Assembly: GCA_029256105.1 (NCBI GenBank)
Contig: JAQSYO010000001.1
Coordinates: forward strand, 248,001 to 312,000
DNA length: 64,000 nucleotides
Reading direction: 5' to 3'
From: Herbinix sp.
Lineage (GTDB): Bacteria > Bacillota > Clostridia > Lachnospirales > Lachnospiraceae
Shown here: positions 38,494-48,866 of the stretch, in pieces
How positions within the stretch are numbered: position 1 is the first letter of the stretch
Layout of the letters: every line of letters begins with the position of its first letter
The notes under the pieces: generated by a model
Seen by the model: the letters and a program-made list of their open reading frames with translations, nothing else
Database searches by the model: none
What the model was told of the DNA's origin: nothing
Translations under genes and position numbers: made by a program

Positions 38494-38559
38494 GAATGCT
38501 ACAAAATAATAACTTCTCGAATTAATCGAGTTGTAATTATTTTGTAGCATTCTTTTTTT
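38494..38559 (+). terminator. Terminator after araD
   Basis: GAATGCTACAAAATAAT pairs with ATTATTTTGTAGCATTC, inner TCGA-rich extension, then seven T. Confidence 0.93.
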
Positions 38560-38760
38560 CAGGCATCATAGTAATATTTTTCAGGCATGATAGTAATATT
38601 TTTCAGGCATGATAGTAATATTTTTCAAGCATCATAGTAATATTATTTAGATATCATAGTAATATTTTTCAGATATCAAAGTAATATTTTTTAGATATCA
38701 TGGTATTATTTTTTAGATATCATAGTAATATTTTCAGATATTATTATAATATTTTTTTGA
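38560..38760. repeat. Nine-copy 21-23-bp tandem repeat array
   Basis: Units CAGGCATGATAGTAATATTT(TT). The first three copies are nearly identical; later ones drift to AGATATCATAGTAATATT. It fills the spacer between the araD terminator and the 3' end of the topoisomerase gene; 38761-38862 is AT-rich with nothing further. Confidence 0.9.
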
Positions 38761-38862
38761 AGTTATATTTTCTGTAATTATCAATTTTTTGATGATACTT
38801 ATGATACTTATATATGATGTTTTTTTATTATATATTTTACTATATCTTCAGCATATCCTTAC

Positions 38863-41109
38863 TTACAAAGTTGCCTTTTGTCCCTTATCTCCACGTTTGC
38901 GATTACGAACTTTCTTTACACTTAGTGTTTTATCGTTGTAGATAAAGCTTTCTTCATTTTGATTTAGGGCTATAGCAAAGCTAATGGTATCGTTTTTCTC
39001 TAAAGTAATAGCCTTAACACCACGACTGGTTTTCTTCAGTTCGCTAACTTCTGAGAGAGGGAAGCCGAGGGATAATCCTTTTTCTGTTAGAATAATTACT
39101 TTAAGGTTACCTGCAAGAACTTCATGAGCGGATAAAAGATTAATGGCGATAACCACATCCTTATCTTCTAGCTTTGTTGCACTAATTTGCGAGCGATTTG
39201 TCTCAAATTCTACACCGGACACCTGCTTAATAAAGCCACCCTTTGTAGTGAACAGGAGCTGGGACTCAAAGAGCTGCTCAAAGGAGGTATAGAGGATAAC
39301 GGTCTCTTTATCTAATTTACATAAGGTATGGATTAAAATACCCTTATCTTTTATTTTGCATTTTGGAATACTTTCTGCTTTTACCTGATACATATTTCCT
39401 TCCGCGGTAAAGACACAGAGGCGGTCGGTATTCTTCATCTGAACGATATGTACAAATTCTTTCAGACTTTCCTCCGAGGCACGGGTATAACTGCCGACAT
39501 CAATGGATTTGGTATACCCAAAGCGGTCGATGAGAATATAGATATCTTCAATCTTAACTTCCTCAACATACTCTGTGCTGGTTGCATTCGCAAGCATTGT
39601 TTTTCTAGGCGTATGGAAAAGTTTTTTATATTCACGGAGACGGGATTTGATTATTTTATATAATTCCTTTGTATCTCCAAGAATCTTTTTGTACTCCTCA
39701 ATAGAACTAACCAAAGAGGAGTTCTCTTCATGTAACTTTAATATTTCAAGACCGATTAATTTACTGAGTTGCATGGTAAGGATTGCTTCTGCCTGACGCT
39801 CTGTAAAATCAAAGGTTGCAGCTTCTTTTTCAGATTGTGTAGACTTGAATTTAATACCTTCTATATTACCTTCCATAAGGCAGCTTTTCGCTTGCTTAAT
39901 TGAGGAACTTCCCCTTAACACTTCAATAATTAAATCGATAACATCGGTTGCCTTAATTAAGCCGCCTACAATTTCTAACCGTTTGATGGCTTTATCTAGG
40001 AGATAATCATATTCCTTGGTATAAAGTTCTACTTGGAAATTCACAAATTCTTCAATGATATTTTTAAGGTTAAATACAATCGGTTGTTGCTCTTTTACGG
40101 CAAGAAGATTGGCTGTGTAGGTGTCCTCCATAGAGGTTTTCTTGTAAAGACCATTTAAGAGGTTGTCCAAATCACGATCTTTCTTAACCTCTATTACAAC
40201 ACGAATGCCTTCCTTTGAGGACTCATCCCGGATATCAAAGATCTCATCAAATACTTTGTCCTTCATGAGTGTAGCAAGACCTTCTACCAGTTTTGTTTTA
40301 TTCCCTGCAATCGTATAAGGAATTTCGGTAATAACAATATTCTTACGTCCATTTTCTCCATTTTCAATCTCTACCTTCGAGCGAATTCGAATCTTTCCTT
40401 CACCGGTCTCATAAAGGGCAGCTATATCGCCTTGATTTATAATTGTTCCGCCGGTAGGAAAATCAGGAGCGGGTATATAATCCATTAATCTTTGTACGGT
40501 AATATTAGGGTTGTCCATGTAGGCGATAACACCATCAATTACTTCGTCTGGATTGTGGGGAGGGATATTTGTCGCCATACCTACAGCGATACCAGTGGTT
40601 CCATTAATCAAAAGATTAGGAATCATTGCTGGTAATACGGTAGGTTCTTTTTCACTGTCATCAAAGTTTGGAGCAAATTCTATTAACCCTTTCTCGAGAT
40701 GGTCTAATAGGGCCATAGCGCCGTTGGAAAGTCTGGCTTCTGTATAACGCATCGCCGCTGCTCCGTCTCCATCGATGGAACCGAAGTTGCCGTGACCATC
40801 CACCAGCGGAACGCTTAACGAGTAATCCTCTGTCATTCGTACTAAAGCATCATAGATAGAGCTGTCACCATGCGGATGATATTTACCCATGGTATCGCCG
40901 ACGATACGAGCACTTTTCCTATGGGGTTTTGAAGGCTCCAGGCCAAGCTCGATCATGGAATAAAGAATTCTTCTTTGCACCGGCTTTAAACCGTCCCTGA
41001 CATCTGGTAATGCCCGGGCAACAATAACACTCATGGCATAATCCCTATAGCTATTCTTCATCTCCTCGGAAAAATCCATTTGGATGATCTGATCGGTAAC
41101 TTTTTTCAT
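38863..41109 (-). CDS. parC: Type IIA topoisomerase subunit A (ParC-like)
   Basis: 748 residues: the breakage-reunion domain has [36 protein letters not shown] (quinolone region with Ser and Asp in the sensitive state) and the catalytic Tyr in [12 protein letters not shown] near residue 121. The C-terminal beta-pinwheel lacks a recognisable QRRGGKG gyrase box, so I favour topoisomerase IV over gyrase. The ATG at 41109 follows GGAGG; a GTG six codons upstream overlaps that site. Follows parE by 155 bp on the same strand. Confidence 0.88.
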   Translation of the reverse strand: MKKVTDQIIQMDFSEEMKNSYRDYAMSVIVARALPDVRDGLKPVQRRILYSMIELGLEPSKPHRKSARIVGDTMGKYHPHGDSSIYDALVRMTEDYSLSVPLVDGHGNFGSIDGDGAAAMRYTEARLSNGAMALLDHLEKGLIEFAPNFDDSEKEPTVLPAMIPNLLINGTTGIAVGMATNIPPHNPDEVIDGVIAYMDNPNITVQRLMDYIPAPDFPTGGTIINQGDIAALYETGEGKIRIRSKVEIENGENGRKNIVITEIPYTIAGNKTKLVEGLATLMKDKVFDEIFDIRDESSKEGIRVVIEVKKDRDLDNLLNGLYKKTSMEDTYTANLLAVKEQQPIVFNLKNIIEEFVNFQVELYTKEYDYLLDKAIKRLEIVGGLIKATDVIDLIIEVLRGSSSIKQAKSCLMEGNIEGIKFKSTQSEKEAATFDFTERQAEAILTMQLSKLIGLEILKLHEENSSLVSSIEEYKKILGDTKELYKIIKSRLREYKKLFHTPRKTMLANATSTEYVEEVKIEDIYILIDRFGYTKSIDVGSYTRASEESLKEFVHIVQMKNTDRLCVFTAEGNMYQVKAESIPKCKIKDKGILIHTLCKLDKETVILYTSFEQLFESQLLFTTKGGFIKQVSGVEFETNRSQISATKLEDKDVVIAINLLSAHEVLAGNLKVIILTEKGLSLGFPLSEVSELKKTSRGVKAITLEKNDTISFAIALNQNEESFIYNDKTLSVKKVRNRKRGDKGQKATL

Positions 41110-41264
41110 CGTAACATTAACCTCCACCTATGTAATCCTACCATTACACTCATCAAATTTGCAGTATAAGTAGTAATGGCAGTAATTGTTATATTTTATT
41201 CATGATAAATAATGATTTTCAAAGAGCTTCGTATTAACTAATTAAGGTTGCCAAAGTAATTTAT

Positions 41265-43196
41265 CTAGATATCTAATTTGGCATATTTCGCTTCTTCCAT
41301 GATGAAACTGCGCCTTGGAGGAACGTTGCTGCTCATCAGCATCGAGGTAACCTCATCAGCCTCTACGGTGTCGCTGATTGTAATCTGTGCCATAATACGG
41401 GTTTCAGGATCGAGCGTTGTTTCCCATAATTGGTGGGCATCCATTTCACCTAATCCTTTGTATCGTTGAAGATTTATGATTTTATTTCCTTCTTTTTTAC
41501 GGAATTTTTCTAATTCAAAGTCATTAAATAAGTATTCCGATTGCTTTGATTTCTTCCCTTTAGCAGCAGATTCATATTCCACCTTATAAAGAGGAGGGAG
41601 TCCACGGTATACTTTGCCCTCTAGAACAAGTTCCGGCATAAAGCGGTAGAAAAAGGTAAGAAGAAGAGTACTAATGTGTGCTCCATCCACATCGGCATCG
41701 GTCAAAATGATGATTTTATCATATTTAAGTTTTGTAATATCAAATTCATCCCCGATTCCACAGCCAAAGGTAGCAATCATCGTTTTAATTTCATTATTTA
41801 AAAGAATCTTCTCTAAAGAAGCTTTTTCTACATTTAAAATCTTACCTCTCAGAGGCAGTACAGCTTGTACTCTTCGATTACGCGCGGTCTTTACAGTTCC
41901 TCCGGCGGAATCTCCTTCGACGATATATAATTCACATTCTTCGGACTTCTTGGAGGAGCAGGAAGCGAGTTTACTTCGCGTATCAACATCATTCAACTGC
42001 TTCATTACTGCAGTTCTTGCTTTGTCACTAGCACGTCTTGCATTAAAGGATTTCATAGAGTTATCCAAAATACTGCGTAATATTTCAACATGTTTATCAA
42101 ACCAACGCTGTGCTTCGGAGGAGAATACATCATCCACGGCACCCTTAGCGTCAGTATTGCCAAGCTTTGTTTTTGTCTGTCCTTCGAATTGGGGATCCGG
42201 ATGCTTAATGGAGATGATTGCTACAAGCCCATTACGGATGTCCTTACCATCGAAATTCTCATCTTTATCCTTTAAGACATTTAGTTCCCTAGCATACTGA
42301 TTCATGACGCGGGTCAGACCGGTTTTAAAACCTGTAACCAGAGTACCACCATCTACGACATTGATACGATTACAATAAGCATTGATCTGCTCTGAATAAC
42401 TATCTGTATATTGAAAGGCGATTTCTACTTCGATATCACCGCTTTTCCCCTCCAGATATACAGGCTCGTCATGAATGATTGACATTTCACGGGTTAAGTA
42501 GGATACAAAGCTCTTTATACCGAATTCCTCCTGATAGCTTTTTGAGGTACCCGTAACTTGGTCGGTAAAATTGAGTAGAATGTTTTTATTTAGAAAAGCA
42601 ATTTCCTTTAATTTTTTATGAATTAATTCTGCTTTGAATTCCACCGTCTCAAAGATGGAATCATCCGGATAGAAGATTACCTTGGTTCCGGTATCCGATT
42701 TATTACATTTACCAACAACTGGTAATAAGCCATCCTCAAGTTCTGTGATCGGATGACCGCCGTTTCTATATTCATCACGGAATATCTTGCCATCGCGCTT
42801 CACCTCAATAATCATACGCTTAGAGAGCGCATTAACTACAGAAGCACCAACACCGTGAAGACCTCCAGATACTTTATATACAGAATTTCCGAATTTGCCG
42901 CCAGCGTGAAGAATCGTATATACAACGCGAACTGTAGGGATTTTCTTCGTTGGATGAATATCTACCGGTACACCTCGTCCATTGTCACAGATTTCGATTC
43001 CGCCGTCTTTTAATAGTGTAATATCAATCCTTGTACAAAAACCTGCCAAATGTTCATCAATACCGTTGTCTATAATTTCCCAGATTAAGTGGTGTAAGCC
43101 CCTTGGCCCCGTGCTTCCGATATACATACCCGGACGCTTCCTTACTGCCTCAAGCCCTTCCAAAACAACGATTTGACTTCCGCTATATTGTTCCAT
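41265..43196 (-). CDS. parE: Type IIA topoisomerase subunit B (ParE-like)
   Basis: 643 residues: GHKL ATPase (EIIDNGIDEH, DNGRGVPVDIH, GGLHGVGASVVN), then the Toprim part EGDSAGG, PLRGKILNVEKA, DADVDGAHI and QRYKGLGEMD. The usual EVxDNSxDE reads EIIDNGIDE, with Gly for Ser. Paired with the ParC-like gene; the chromosomal gyrBA pair is expected elsewhere, near dnaA. GyrB versus ParE cannot be settled from sequence by eye. Confidence 0.88.
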   Translation of the reverse strand: MEQYSGSQIVVLEGLEAVRKRPGMYIGSTGPRGLHHLIWEIIDNGIDEHLAGFCTRIDITLLKDGGIEICDNGRGVPVDIHPTKKIPTVRVVYTILHAGGKFGNSVYKVSGGLHGVGASVVNALSKRMIIEVKRDGKIFRDEYRNGGHPITELEDGLLPVVGKCNKSDTGTKVIFYPDDSIFETVEFKAELIHKKLKEIAFLNKNILLNFTDQVTGTSKSYQEEFGIKSFVSYLTREMSIIHDEPVYLEGKSGDIEVEIAFQYTDSYSEQINAYCNRINVVDGGTLVTGFKTGLTRVMNQYARELNVLKDKDENFDGKDIRNGLVAIISIKHPDPQFEGQTKTKLGNTDAKGAVDDVFSSEAQRWFDKHVEILRSILDNSMKSFNARRASDKARTAVMKQLNDVDTRSKLASCSSKKSEECELYIVEGDSAGGTVKTARNRRVQAVLPLRGKILNVEKASLEKILLNNEIKTMIATFGCGIGDEFDITKLKYDKIIILTDADVDGAHISTLLLTFFYRFMPELVLEGKVYRGLPPLYKVEYESAAKGKKSKQSEYLFNDFELEKFRKKEGNKIINLQRYKGLGEMDAHQLWETTLDPETRIMAQITISDTVEADEVTSMLMSSNVPPRRSFIMEEAKYAKLDI

Positions 43197-43236
43197 GGTT
43201 CAAATCCCTTCTATTTTAAAAATATTATTCTGAGCT

Positions 43237-43265
43237 ATTATATCACACGCATAGAAAGATTTCCA
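43237..43265 (-). promoter_or_regulatory. Probable parE-parC promoter
   Basis: On the minus strand TGGAAA, 17-nt spacer and TATAAT with extended -10 (TGA), 40 bp before the parE start. Confidence 0.6.
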
Positions 43266-43437
43266 GTTATATTACAATCATACGTTCGAACTACGAACAA
43301 AGAATCGTGTTCGTTATACCATGAAAGAATTATATTCAAACGAATGAGAAACGATTACTTAAACGGCAAAGAAAAAATTGCATTTAAACTGCAGACGAAT
43401 AAATAAAATCGAAAGATATTAAATTTTAAAAAAATGA

Positions 43438-43465
43438 TTGAAAATTACGTAGAATGTTGTATAAT
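43438..43465 (+). promoter_or_regulatory. Promoter of a candidate small RNA
   Basis: TTGAAA, 16-nt spacer, TATAAT; expected start near 43472. Confidence 0.65.
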
Positions 43466-43471
43466 AGGAAC

Positions 43472-43610
43472 AATTATTTATAATAAATTTGACCCCCTCG
43501 AAGCAGAGCTACAGGGGGAATTCTTTTCGGCTCATGGAAGCAGGAGCAAAAGTAAAGAATTGACATAATCAATCCAATAGCATAATTATACAATATGGAT
43601 TGATTTTTTT
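43472..43610 (+). ncRNA. Candidate structured small RNA or leader of about 140 nt
   Basis: Between a good promoter and a strong terminator, with no reading frame of note: hairpin 1 (CCCCCT 43493-43498 with AGGGGG 43513-43518), hairpin 2 (AATTCTTT 43519-43526 with AAAGAATT 43554-43561, enclosing GCTC/GAGC), then the terminator. The GC-rich stem in an AT-rich spacer argues for function. I do not recognise it as a known riboswitch class. It ends just 28 bp before the PHP gene, so it could be a leader with a regulated terminator. Confidence 0.55.
43567..43610 (+). terminator. Terminator before the PHP gene
   Basis: AATCAATCCA pairs with TGGATTGATT, followed by seven T. It separates the candidate small RNA from the PHP gene or acts as an attenuator. 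Confidence 0.85.
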
Positions 43611-43637
43611 CGTAAATGAAAGGCAAAGGTACATTTC

Positions 43638-44315
43638 ATGAGCCTATATTTATATGAAACACACTTGCACACAACTGAGGCCAGCGCATGTTCCCATGTA
43701 GATGCTGCAGAACATGTTAGATATTATAAAGATGCAGGATATGCAGGTATTATAGTTACGGATCACTTTTTTAATGGTAACAGCAACATTCCGCAAAACC
43801 TCCCCTGGGAGGAACGTGTCGATTTGTTTTGCAGAGGTTACGAGAATGCGAAAGCAGAGGGCGACCGAATTGGACTGTCCGTATTTTTTGGCTGGGAAGC
43901 AAATTTTCGTTTTACCGAATTTTTAATTTATGGACTTGATAAAGCATGGCTGAAAGAACATCCGGATATATTATCATGGACGCTGGAAGAACAATACTTA
44001 AGAGTGCATGAAGACGGAGGATACGTGGTTCATGCGCATCCCTTCCGTGTACGCCCCTATATCAAAGAGATTCGTTTGTTTCCGGAAGCAATCGATGCGG
44101 TGGAGGTAATTAATGTTGGGAATCAGAATAATGAGTTTGACAAACAAGCATTAGCATATGCTAAAAAGCATAAATTACCGTTCATGGCGGGAACGGATGC
44201 TCATGGTTTTGATAGTCACCATAGCGGTGTAGCCTTTCAGAATAAGGTAGAGGATATTGGCAGCTTTATCGACAGCATAAAATCAGGGAAATATGAACTG
44301 ATTCAACCAAGATAA
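43638..44315 (+). CDS. PHP-domain phosphoesterase
   Basis: 225 residues with the four PHP motifs: HLHTTEAS at the N-terminus, VTDHFF, HAHPFRVRP and GTDAHGF. These metal-dependent phosphoesterases include histidinol phosphatase and nucleoside phosphatases; the subgroup here cannot be assigned. AAAGG lies upstream of the ATG. The LysA-like gene begins 20 bp after its stop, so the two are probably one operon. Confidence 0.88.
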   Translation: MSLYLYETHLHTTEASACSHVDAAEHVRYYKDAGYAGIIVTDHFFNGNSNIPQNLPWEERVDLFCRGYENAKAEGDRIGLSVFFGWEANFRFTEFLIYGLDKAWLKEHPDILSWTLEEQYLRVHEDGGYVVHAHPFRVRPYIKEIRLFPEAIDAVEVINVGNQNNEFDKQALAYAKKHKLPFMAGTDAHGFDSHHSGVAFQNKVEDIGSFIDSIKSGKYELIQPR

Positions 44316-44335
44316 TAAATAAAAGGAGGTTCATT

Positions 44336-45598
44336 ATGAAAACACCATTTGTTACTTTGGAACAATTACAGGAAATTACACAAAAATATCCAACCCCCTT
44401 TCATATTTATGATGAAAAAGGAATTCGCGAAAATGCCAGAAAACTAAATAAAGCCTTTGAATGGAATAAAGGATTTAAGGAATATTTCGCGGTTAAGGCA
44501 ACACCAAACCCTTACATTATCAATATATTAAAGGAAGAGGGCTGTGGGGTGGACTGTTCTTCCTTGACAGAACTTATGTTGGCAGAAGCACTGGGATATT
44601 CAGGGGAAGGTATTATGTTTTCCTCGAATGCAACACCACCAGAGGAGTTTATTAAGGCTACGGAGTTGAATTCAATTATTAATTTGGATGATTATACCCA
44701 TATTGATTTTTTGGATAAAATTGTGGGAATTCCAGAGACCATCTGTTGCCGTTTTAATCCTGGTGGAGTATTTAAGACAGCAAACGGCATTATGGATAAT
44801 CCGGGAGATGCCAAATATGGTTTTACAAAGGAACAGTTGATTGACGGATTTATCCGGTTAAAGGAAATGGGAGCAAAAACGTTCGGTATACACTCCTTCC
44901 TTGCAAGTAATACCGCATCGAACGAATATTATCCAGCACTGGCTGCAATACTATTTGAACTCGCAGTAGAATTGAAAGAAAAAACCGGTGTTGACATAAA
45001 ATTCATTAACCTTTCCGGTGGTGTAGGTATCCCCTATAAGCCGGATGAAATGGAAAATGATATTATGGAAATCGGTGAAGGCGTAAGAAAAGCATATGAG
45101 CAAATCCTAGTACCTGCTGGAATGGGCGACGTAGCAATCTTTACCGAGCTTGGACGTTATATGTTGGCGCCTTTCGGACACTTGGTTGCTACCGCAGTTC
45201 ATGAGAAGCACATTTATAAGGAATACATCGGACTTGATGCCTGTGCAGTGAATTTGATGAGACCTGCAATGTATGGAGCTTATCATCATATTACTGTCAT
45301 GGGGAAAGAGAACGAACCCTATGATCACAAATATGATATCACTGGTTCTCTGTGTGAGAACAATGATAAATTTGCGATTGATCGTATGCTACCTAAGATA
45401 GACATCGGTGATTTCGTTGTAATACACGATACCGGTGCCCATGGTTTTTCGATGGGTTATAACTATAATGGTAAATTAAGATCTTCAGAGCTATTATTAA
45501 AAGAGGATGGAGCCGTACAATTAATTCGTAGGGCTGAAACCCCGAAGGATTACTTTATCACCTTCGATTTTAGTGATATTTTAAAGGATGCACAGTAA
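44336..45598 (+). CDS. lysA: Diaminopimelate decarboxylase-like PLP enzyme
   Basis: 420 residues, alanine-racemase-fold PLP decarboxylase. FAVKATPNPY supplies the PLP lysine, HSFLASNT replaces the commoner HIGSQ block, LSGGVGIPY binds the phosphate, ELGRYM and GSLCENNDKFA complete the substrate site with its Cys. The last step of lysine synthesis is the likely role. It follows a PHP gene closely. AAGGAGG precedes the ATG. Confidence 0.86.
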   Translation: MKTPFVTLEQLQEITQKYPTPFHIYDEKGIRENARKLNKAFEWNKGFKEYFAVKATPNPYIINILKEEGCGVDCSSLTELMLAEALGYSGEGIMFSSNATPPEEFIKATELNSIINLDDYTHIDFLDKIVGIPETICCRFNPGGVFKTANGIMDNPGDAKYGFTKEQLIDGFIRLKEMGAKTFGIHSFLASNTASNEYYPALAAILFELAVELKEKTGVDIKFINLSGGVGIPYKPDEMENDIMEIGEGVRKAYEQILVPAGMGDVAIFTELGRYMLAPFGHLVATAVHEKHIYKEYIGLDACAVNLMRPAMYGAYHHITVMGKENEPYDHKYDITGSLCENNDKFAIDRMLPKIDIGDFVVIHDTGAHGFSMGYNYNGKLRSSELLLKEDGAVQLIRRAETPKDYFITFDFSDILKDAQ

Positions 45599-45733
45599 TT
45601 TAATTCATTTTAATTTGATGAATCCTTTTAAAATATATTCATAAAACAAAAGAATATTTTAATAGGTTTGAAGATAAGATATAATGTAACTTTCGAGTAG
45701 GCAAATGCTTAAAGTATATGAAAATTAATGATG

Positions 45734-45762
45734 TTGACAAGAAACAACCGATACGATATAAT
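45734..45762 (+). promoter_or_regulatory. greA-lysS promoter
   Basis: Exact consensus TTGACA, 17-nt spacer, TATAAT, about 50 bp before greA. Confidence 0.92.
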
Positions 45763-45814
45763 ACTTTGAATGTATTGTATGTTGTATAAAAAGCAATATG
45801 GAGGATGGTGTTTT

Positions 45815-46297
45815 ATGGTAGAAAAGAAGAACATATTGACTTATGAGGGATTACGACAGCTGGAAGATGAGCTTCACGATCTAAAAGTTAACCAAAGAAA
45901 AGAAGTTGCGCAAAAAATTAAGGAAGCCAGAGAGCAAGGGGATCTTTCTGAAAATGCAGAATATGATTCAGCGAAAGATGAGCAGAGAGATATTGAGGCT
46001 CGAATTGAAGAAATAGATAAGATTCTCAAGAATGCTGAGGTCGTTGTTGAAGACGAAGTAGATGTTACTGTGATAAATATAGGATGCAAAATCAAAATTT
46101 ATGATATGGAATATGACGAGGAGTTGGAATATAAACTTGTCGGTTCTACAGAAGCAAATAGTTTGAAAGGTAAAATTTCAAATGAATCCCCGTTAGGAAG
46201 AGCATTACTCGGAGCAAAGGTTAACGATGTAGTCAATGTCGATACCCATGCAGGAACAATGCAGTATAAGATATTACAAATACTAAAATCGAATTAA
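45815..46297 (+). CDS. greA: Transcription elongation factor GreA
   Basis: 160 residues: N-terminal coiled coil with the basal-tip acidic pair in QGDLSENAEYDSAKDEQ, and the C-terminal FKBP-like domain ending NESPLGRALLGAKVNDVV. Rescues backtracked RNA polymerase. The ATG at 45815 follows GGAGG; the frame extends upstream but is not GreA-like. Followed by lysS after 70 bp, a common Firmicutes arrangement. Confidence 0.97.
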   Translation: MVEKKNILTYEGLRQLEDELHDLKVNQRKEVAQKIKEAREQGDLSENAEYDSAKDEQRDIEARIEEIDKILKNAEVVVEDEVDVTVINIGCKIKIYDMEYDEELEYKLVGSTEANSLKGKISNESPLGRALLGAKVNDVVNVDTHAGTMQYKILQILKSN

Positions 46298-46367
46298 ATA
46301 AATTAGCAGACTTTACAAGTAACATGATACAAGTAGAGGCAATTTACTGCGATAAGAGGTGAAATTC

Positions 46368-47858
46368 ATGGCTGATGAAAGAGTTCAAACAGAGCAGGAC
46401 ATTAATGAATTATTGAAGGTAAGAAGAACCAAATTAGCTGAACTTCAGGAGAATGGCAAGGATCCCTTCCAAATTATGAAGTATCAGGTAACCAATCATA
46501 CCGGAGATATCATTAATAATTTTGAGGAATTTGAAGGTAAGACTGTTTCCATAGCAGGACGTATCATGTCAAAACGAGTTATGGGAAAAGCATCTTTTTG
46601 TAATATCAGTGATATAAGTGGCAACGTTCAAGCTTATGTTAAAAGAGATGAAATTGGCGAAGAGCTTTATGCTGAATTTAAGAAATATGATATCGGTGAT
46701 ATTGTAGGTATCGAAGGAGAAGTGTTTAAAACCCATACGGAAGAAGTATCGGTGAAAGCACATAAAGTCGTTCTGTTAACTAAGAGCCTTCAGATACTGC
46801 CAGAGAAATTCCACGGCCTGAAAGATACCGACGTAAGATATAGACAACGATATATTGATTTGATTGTTAATCCCGAAGTTCGGGATACTTTTATTAAACG
46901 CTCCCTCATAATTAGGGAAATACGTAATTATTTGGATAATAAGGATTTTATTGAGGTTGAAACTCCGGTACTTGTACCGAATGCCGGTGGTGCTGCTGCG
47001 AAACCGTTTCATACACACCACAATGCGTTAGATCAGGATATCCACTTGAGAATTTCTCTTGAATTGTATCTAAAGCGTCTGATTGTAGGCGGTTTGGAAC
47101 GAGTTTATGAAATCGGAAGAGTATTTCGTAATGAGGGATTATCCGTAAGACATAATCCTGAATTTACGCTTTTAGAATTATATCAAGCTTATACAGATTA
47201 CTACGGAATGATGGATTTAGTTGAGGATATGTTCCGTCAAGTAGCCACTAAGGTGCTTGGAACAACAGTTATTTCCTATGATGGTGTAGAGATAGATTTA
47301 TCTAAGCCTTTTGAAAGACTTACTATGATTGAAGCAGTTAAAAAATATGCGAATATTGATTTTGATCTGATACAGGACGAAGCTGCAGCAAAGGCTCTTG
47401 CAAACGAGCATCATATTAAATTCGAGTCAAGACATAAGAAAGGCGATATTATTAACCTGTTCTTTGAAGAATTCGTAGAAGAGCATCTAGTTCAGCCTAC
47501 CTTTATCATGGATCACCCGGTTGAGATATCTCCGCTTGCCAGCAGAAAGCCTAGCAATCCGGATTATACAGAGCGTTTTGAGCTGTTTATCACGAAGCGT
47601 GAGATGGCAAATGCATTCTCTGAATTAAATGATCCTTTGGATCAAAGAGGACGTTTTGAAGCACAAGAAGCACTCAGAGCGGCAGGAGATGAAGAAGCTA
47701 ATCAATTAGATGAGGACTTCCTCACAGCGCTCGAATACGGTATGCCACCTACTGGCGGTATTGGTATCGGGATTGATCGGTTTGTTATGTTGTTGACTGA
47801 TTCCTCAGCAATTAGGGATGTTCTATTGTTCCCGACAATGAAGAGCTTGGAAAAATAA
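46368..47858 (+). CDS. lysS: Lysyl-tRNA synthetase, class II
   Basis: 496 residues: OB-fold anticodon domain ([16 protein letters not shown]), then motif 2 [23 protein letters not shown] and motif 3 [14 protein letters not shown] (each under 25 residues in total, key Arg and Gly residues intact). The ATG at 46368 follows AAGAGGTG. No T-box in the 70-bp spacer; transcription presumably comes from the greA promoter. Closed by a terminator at 47889. Confidence 0.97.
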   Translation: MADERVQTEQDINELLKVRRTKLAELQENGKDPFQIMKYQVTNHTGDIINNFEEFEGKTVSIAGRIMSKRVMGKASFCNISDISGNVQAYVKRDEIGEELYAEFKKYDIGDIVGIEGEVFKTHTEEVSVKAHKVVLLTKSLQILPEKFHGLKDTDVRYRQRYIDLIVNPEVRDTFIKRSLIIREIRNYLDNKDFIEVETPVLVPNAGGAAAKPFHTHHNALDQDIHLRISLELYLKRLIVGGLERVYEIGRVFRNEGLSVRHNPEFTLLELYQAYTDYYGMMDLVEDMFRQVATKVLGTTVISYDGVEIDLSKPFERLTMIEAVKKYANIDFDLIQDEAAAKALANEHHIKFESRHKKGDIINLFFEEFVEEHLVQPTFIMDHPVEISPLASRKPSNPDYTERFELFITKREMANAFSELNDPLDQRGRFEAQEALRAAGDEEANQLDEDFLTALEYGMPPTGGIGIGIDRFVMLLTDSSAIRDVLLFPTMKSLEK

Positions 47859-47888
47859 TCCTAAGAATTTAATAAAATCAGACTACAA

Positions 47889-47932
47889 AGAGGATATTCT
47901 CTAAAGAAATTTAGAAAATATCCTCTTTTTTT
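47889..47932 (+). terminator. Terminator after lysS
   Basis: AGAGGATATTCTCTAAA pairs with TTTAGAAAATATCCTCT, then seven T. Confidence 0.92.
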
Positions 47933-47966
47933 CTTGTTATGAGTATTGGTTAAATTAGTAGCATTT

Positions 47967-48710
47967 TTATTTCCAGTTACTCCGATAATTCCTCTTCCGA
48001 TATTCCTTTGGAGTTAGACCCGTATGTTTTTTAAAAACATGAATGAAATGACTGTGAGAATTAAATGCCAAATAGTTGCTGATCTCGGTTGCCGTGTAAT
48101 CAGAATATTTTAACATATTTTCAGCGGCTTCAATCCTTTTGCTGACAATAAAGTTACCAATCGTTGTATTCATTTCTTTTTTAAATAAACCACATATATA
48201 CGTAACATTTTTTCCAACATGTTGTGCTAATTCTTCAATCGTTATGGAATCATGCAAATTGTTATAAATGTAGTCGATGCATTGAGAAACTGCAATTGAG
48301 ATACTGCGTTTTGTTTGAATTTTTTTCATTCGTGCTGCATAATCGAATACGAATTCATGATGTAAGAGAGAAAGATCCTTAATACTCGTACAATTATCAA
48401 GCTTTCGTATATTTATATCGCTTAAAGTATAGGCAGTTTCTACATCCATGCCTCCTTCGATGCAAAATCTCGTGATAAAGGCAATTGTAATCGTAAGATG
48501 ATATTGAATGTTTCGGAGTGGATTTTTGGATAGAATACCAAGCTGACGGTTATCTAAGGGAATCATAATTTGCTTTAATAATTCAGTATCTCCGTTCTTC
48601 ACTGCTTCATAAAAACGAAGTTCTTTTTCATAGGACAGATGATTATAATGATCTTCTCTTTGTAAAAAAAGAGAATGAAGCAATTGAGAGTCTGTTAATT
48701 TTTCGTTCAT
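47967..48710 (-). CDS. AraC family transcriptional regulator
   Basis: 247 residues. The C-terminal 100 residues are the double helix-turn-helix (ITIEELAQHVGKNVTYICGLFKKEM, then YTATEISNYLAFNSHSHFIHVFKKHTGLTPKEYRK). The N-terminal part (YEKELRFYEAVKNGDTELLKQI) is the helical type common in Clostridia, not a cupin. GGGAGGGG precedes the ATG at 48710. Divergent from the GH16 gene, 156 bp apart, so it probably controls the glucanase and the GH94 gene. Confidence 0.92.
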   Translation of the reverse strand: MNEKLTDSQLLHSLFLQREDHYNHLSYEKELRFYEAVKNGDTELLKQIMIPLDNRQLGILSKNPLRNIQYHLTITIAFITRFCIEGGMDVETAYTLSDINIRKLDNCTSIKDLSLLHHEFVFDYAARMKKIQTKRSISIAVSQCIDYIYNNLHDSITIEELAQHVGKNVTYICGLFKKEMNTTIGNFIVSKRIEAAENMLKYSDYTATEISNYLAFNSHSHFIHVFKKHTGLTPKEYRKRNYRSNWK

Positions 48711-48866
48711 GATAATTCCCCTCCCCATAAAAATTAGTATCAAATAATAATAGAATTATAACAGAAGAATTCGATAAAAAACAGAGTCTTATGATATTTA
48801 TTTATGAATTTTGATGATAAAGTTTTATTGGTAATAAATAGCATAAGATTTGGAAAGGGGTATAAT

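Noticed and set aside
38560..38760. Possible CRISPR array
   Set aside because: Repeats are contiguous, 21-23 bp and without unique spacers; no cas gene in the window. The same holds for the other arrays.
41674..42300. Long reading frame of 208 codons opposite parE
   Set aside because: It is antisense to strongly conserved Toprim and ATPase motifs, has no ribosome site, and its composition is that of a shadow frame.
38863..43196. Calling the topoisomerase pair gyrB-gyrA
   Set aside because: No QRRGGKG gyrase box could be seen in the C-terminal domain; topoisomerase IV is preferred, though not proven.
43197..43637. Lysine riboswitch before the PHP-lysA genes
   Set aside because: The candidate RNA is too short and has a two-hairpin layout unlike the five-helix lysine class.
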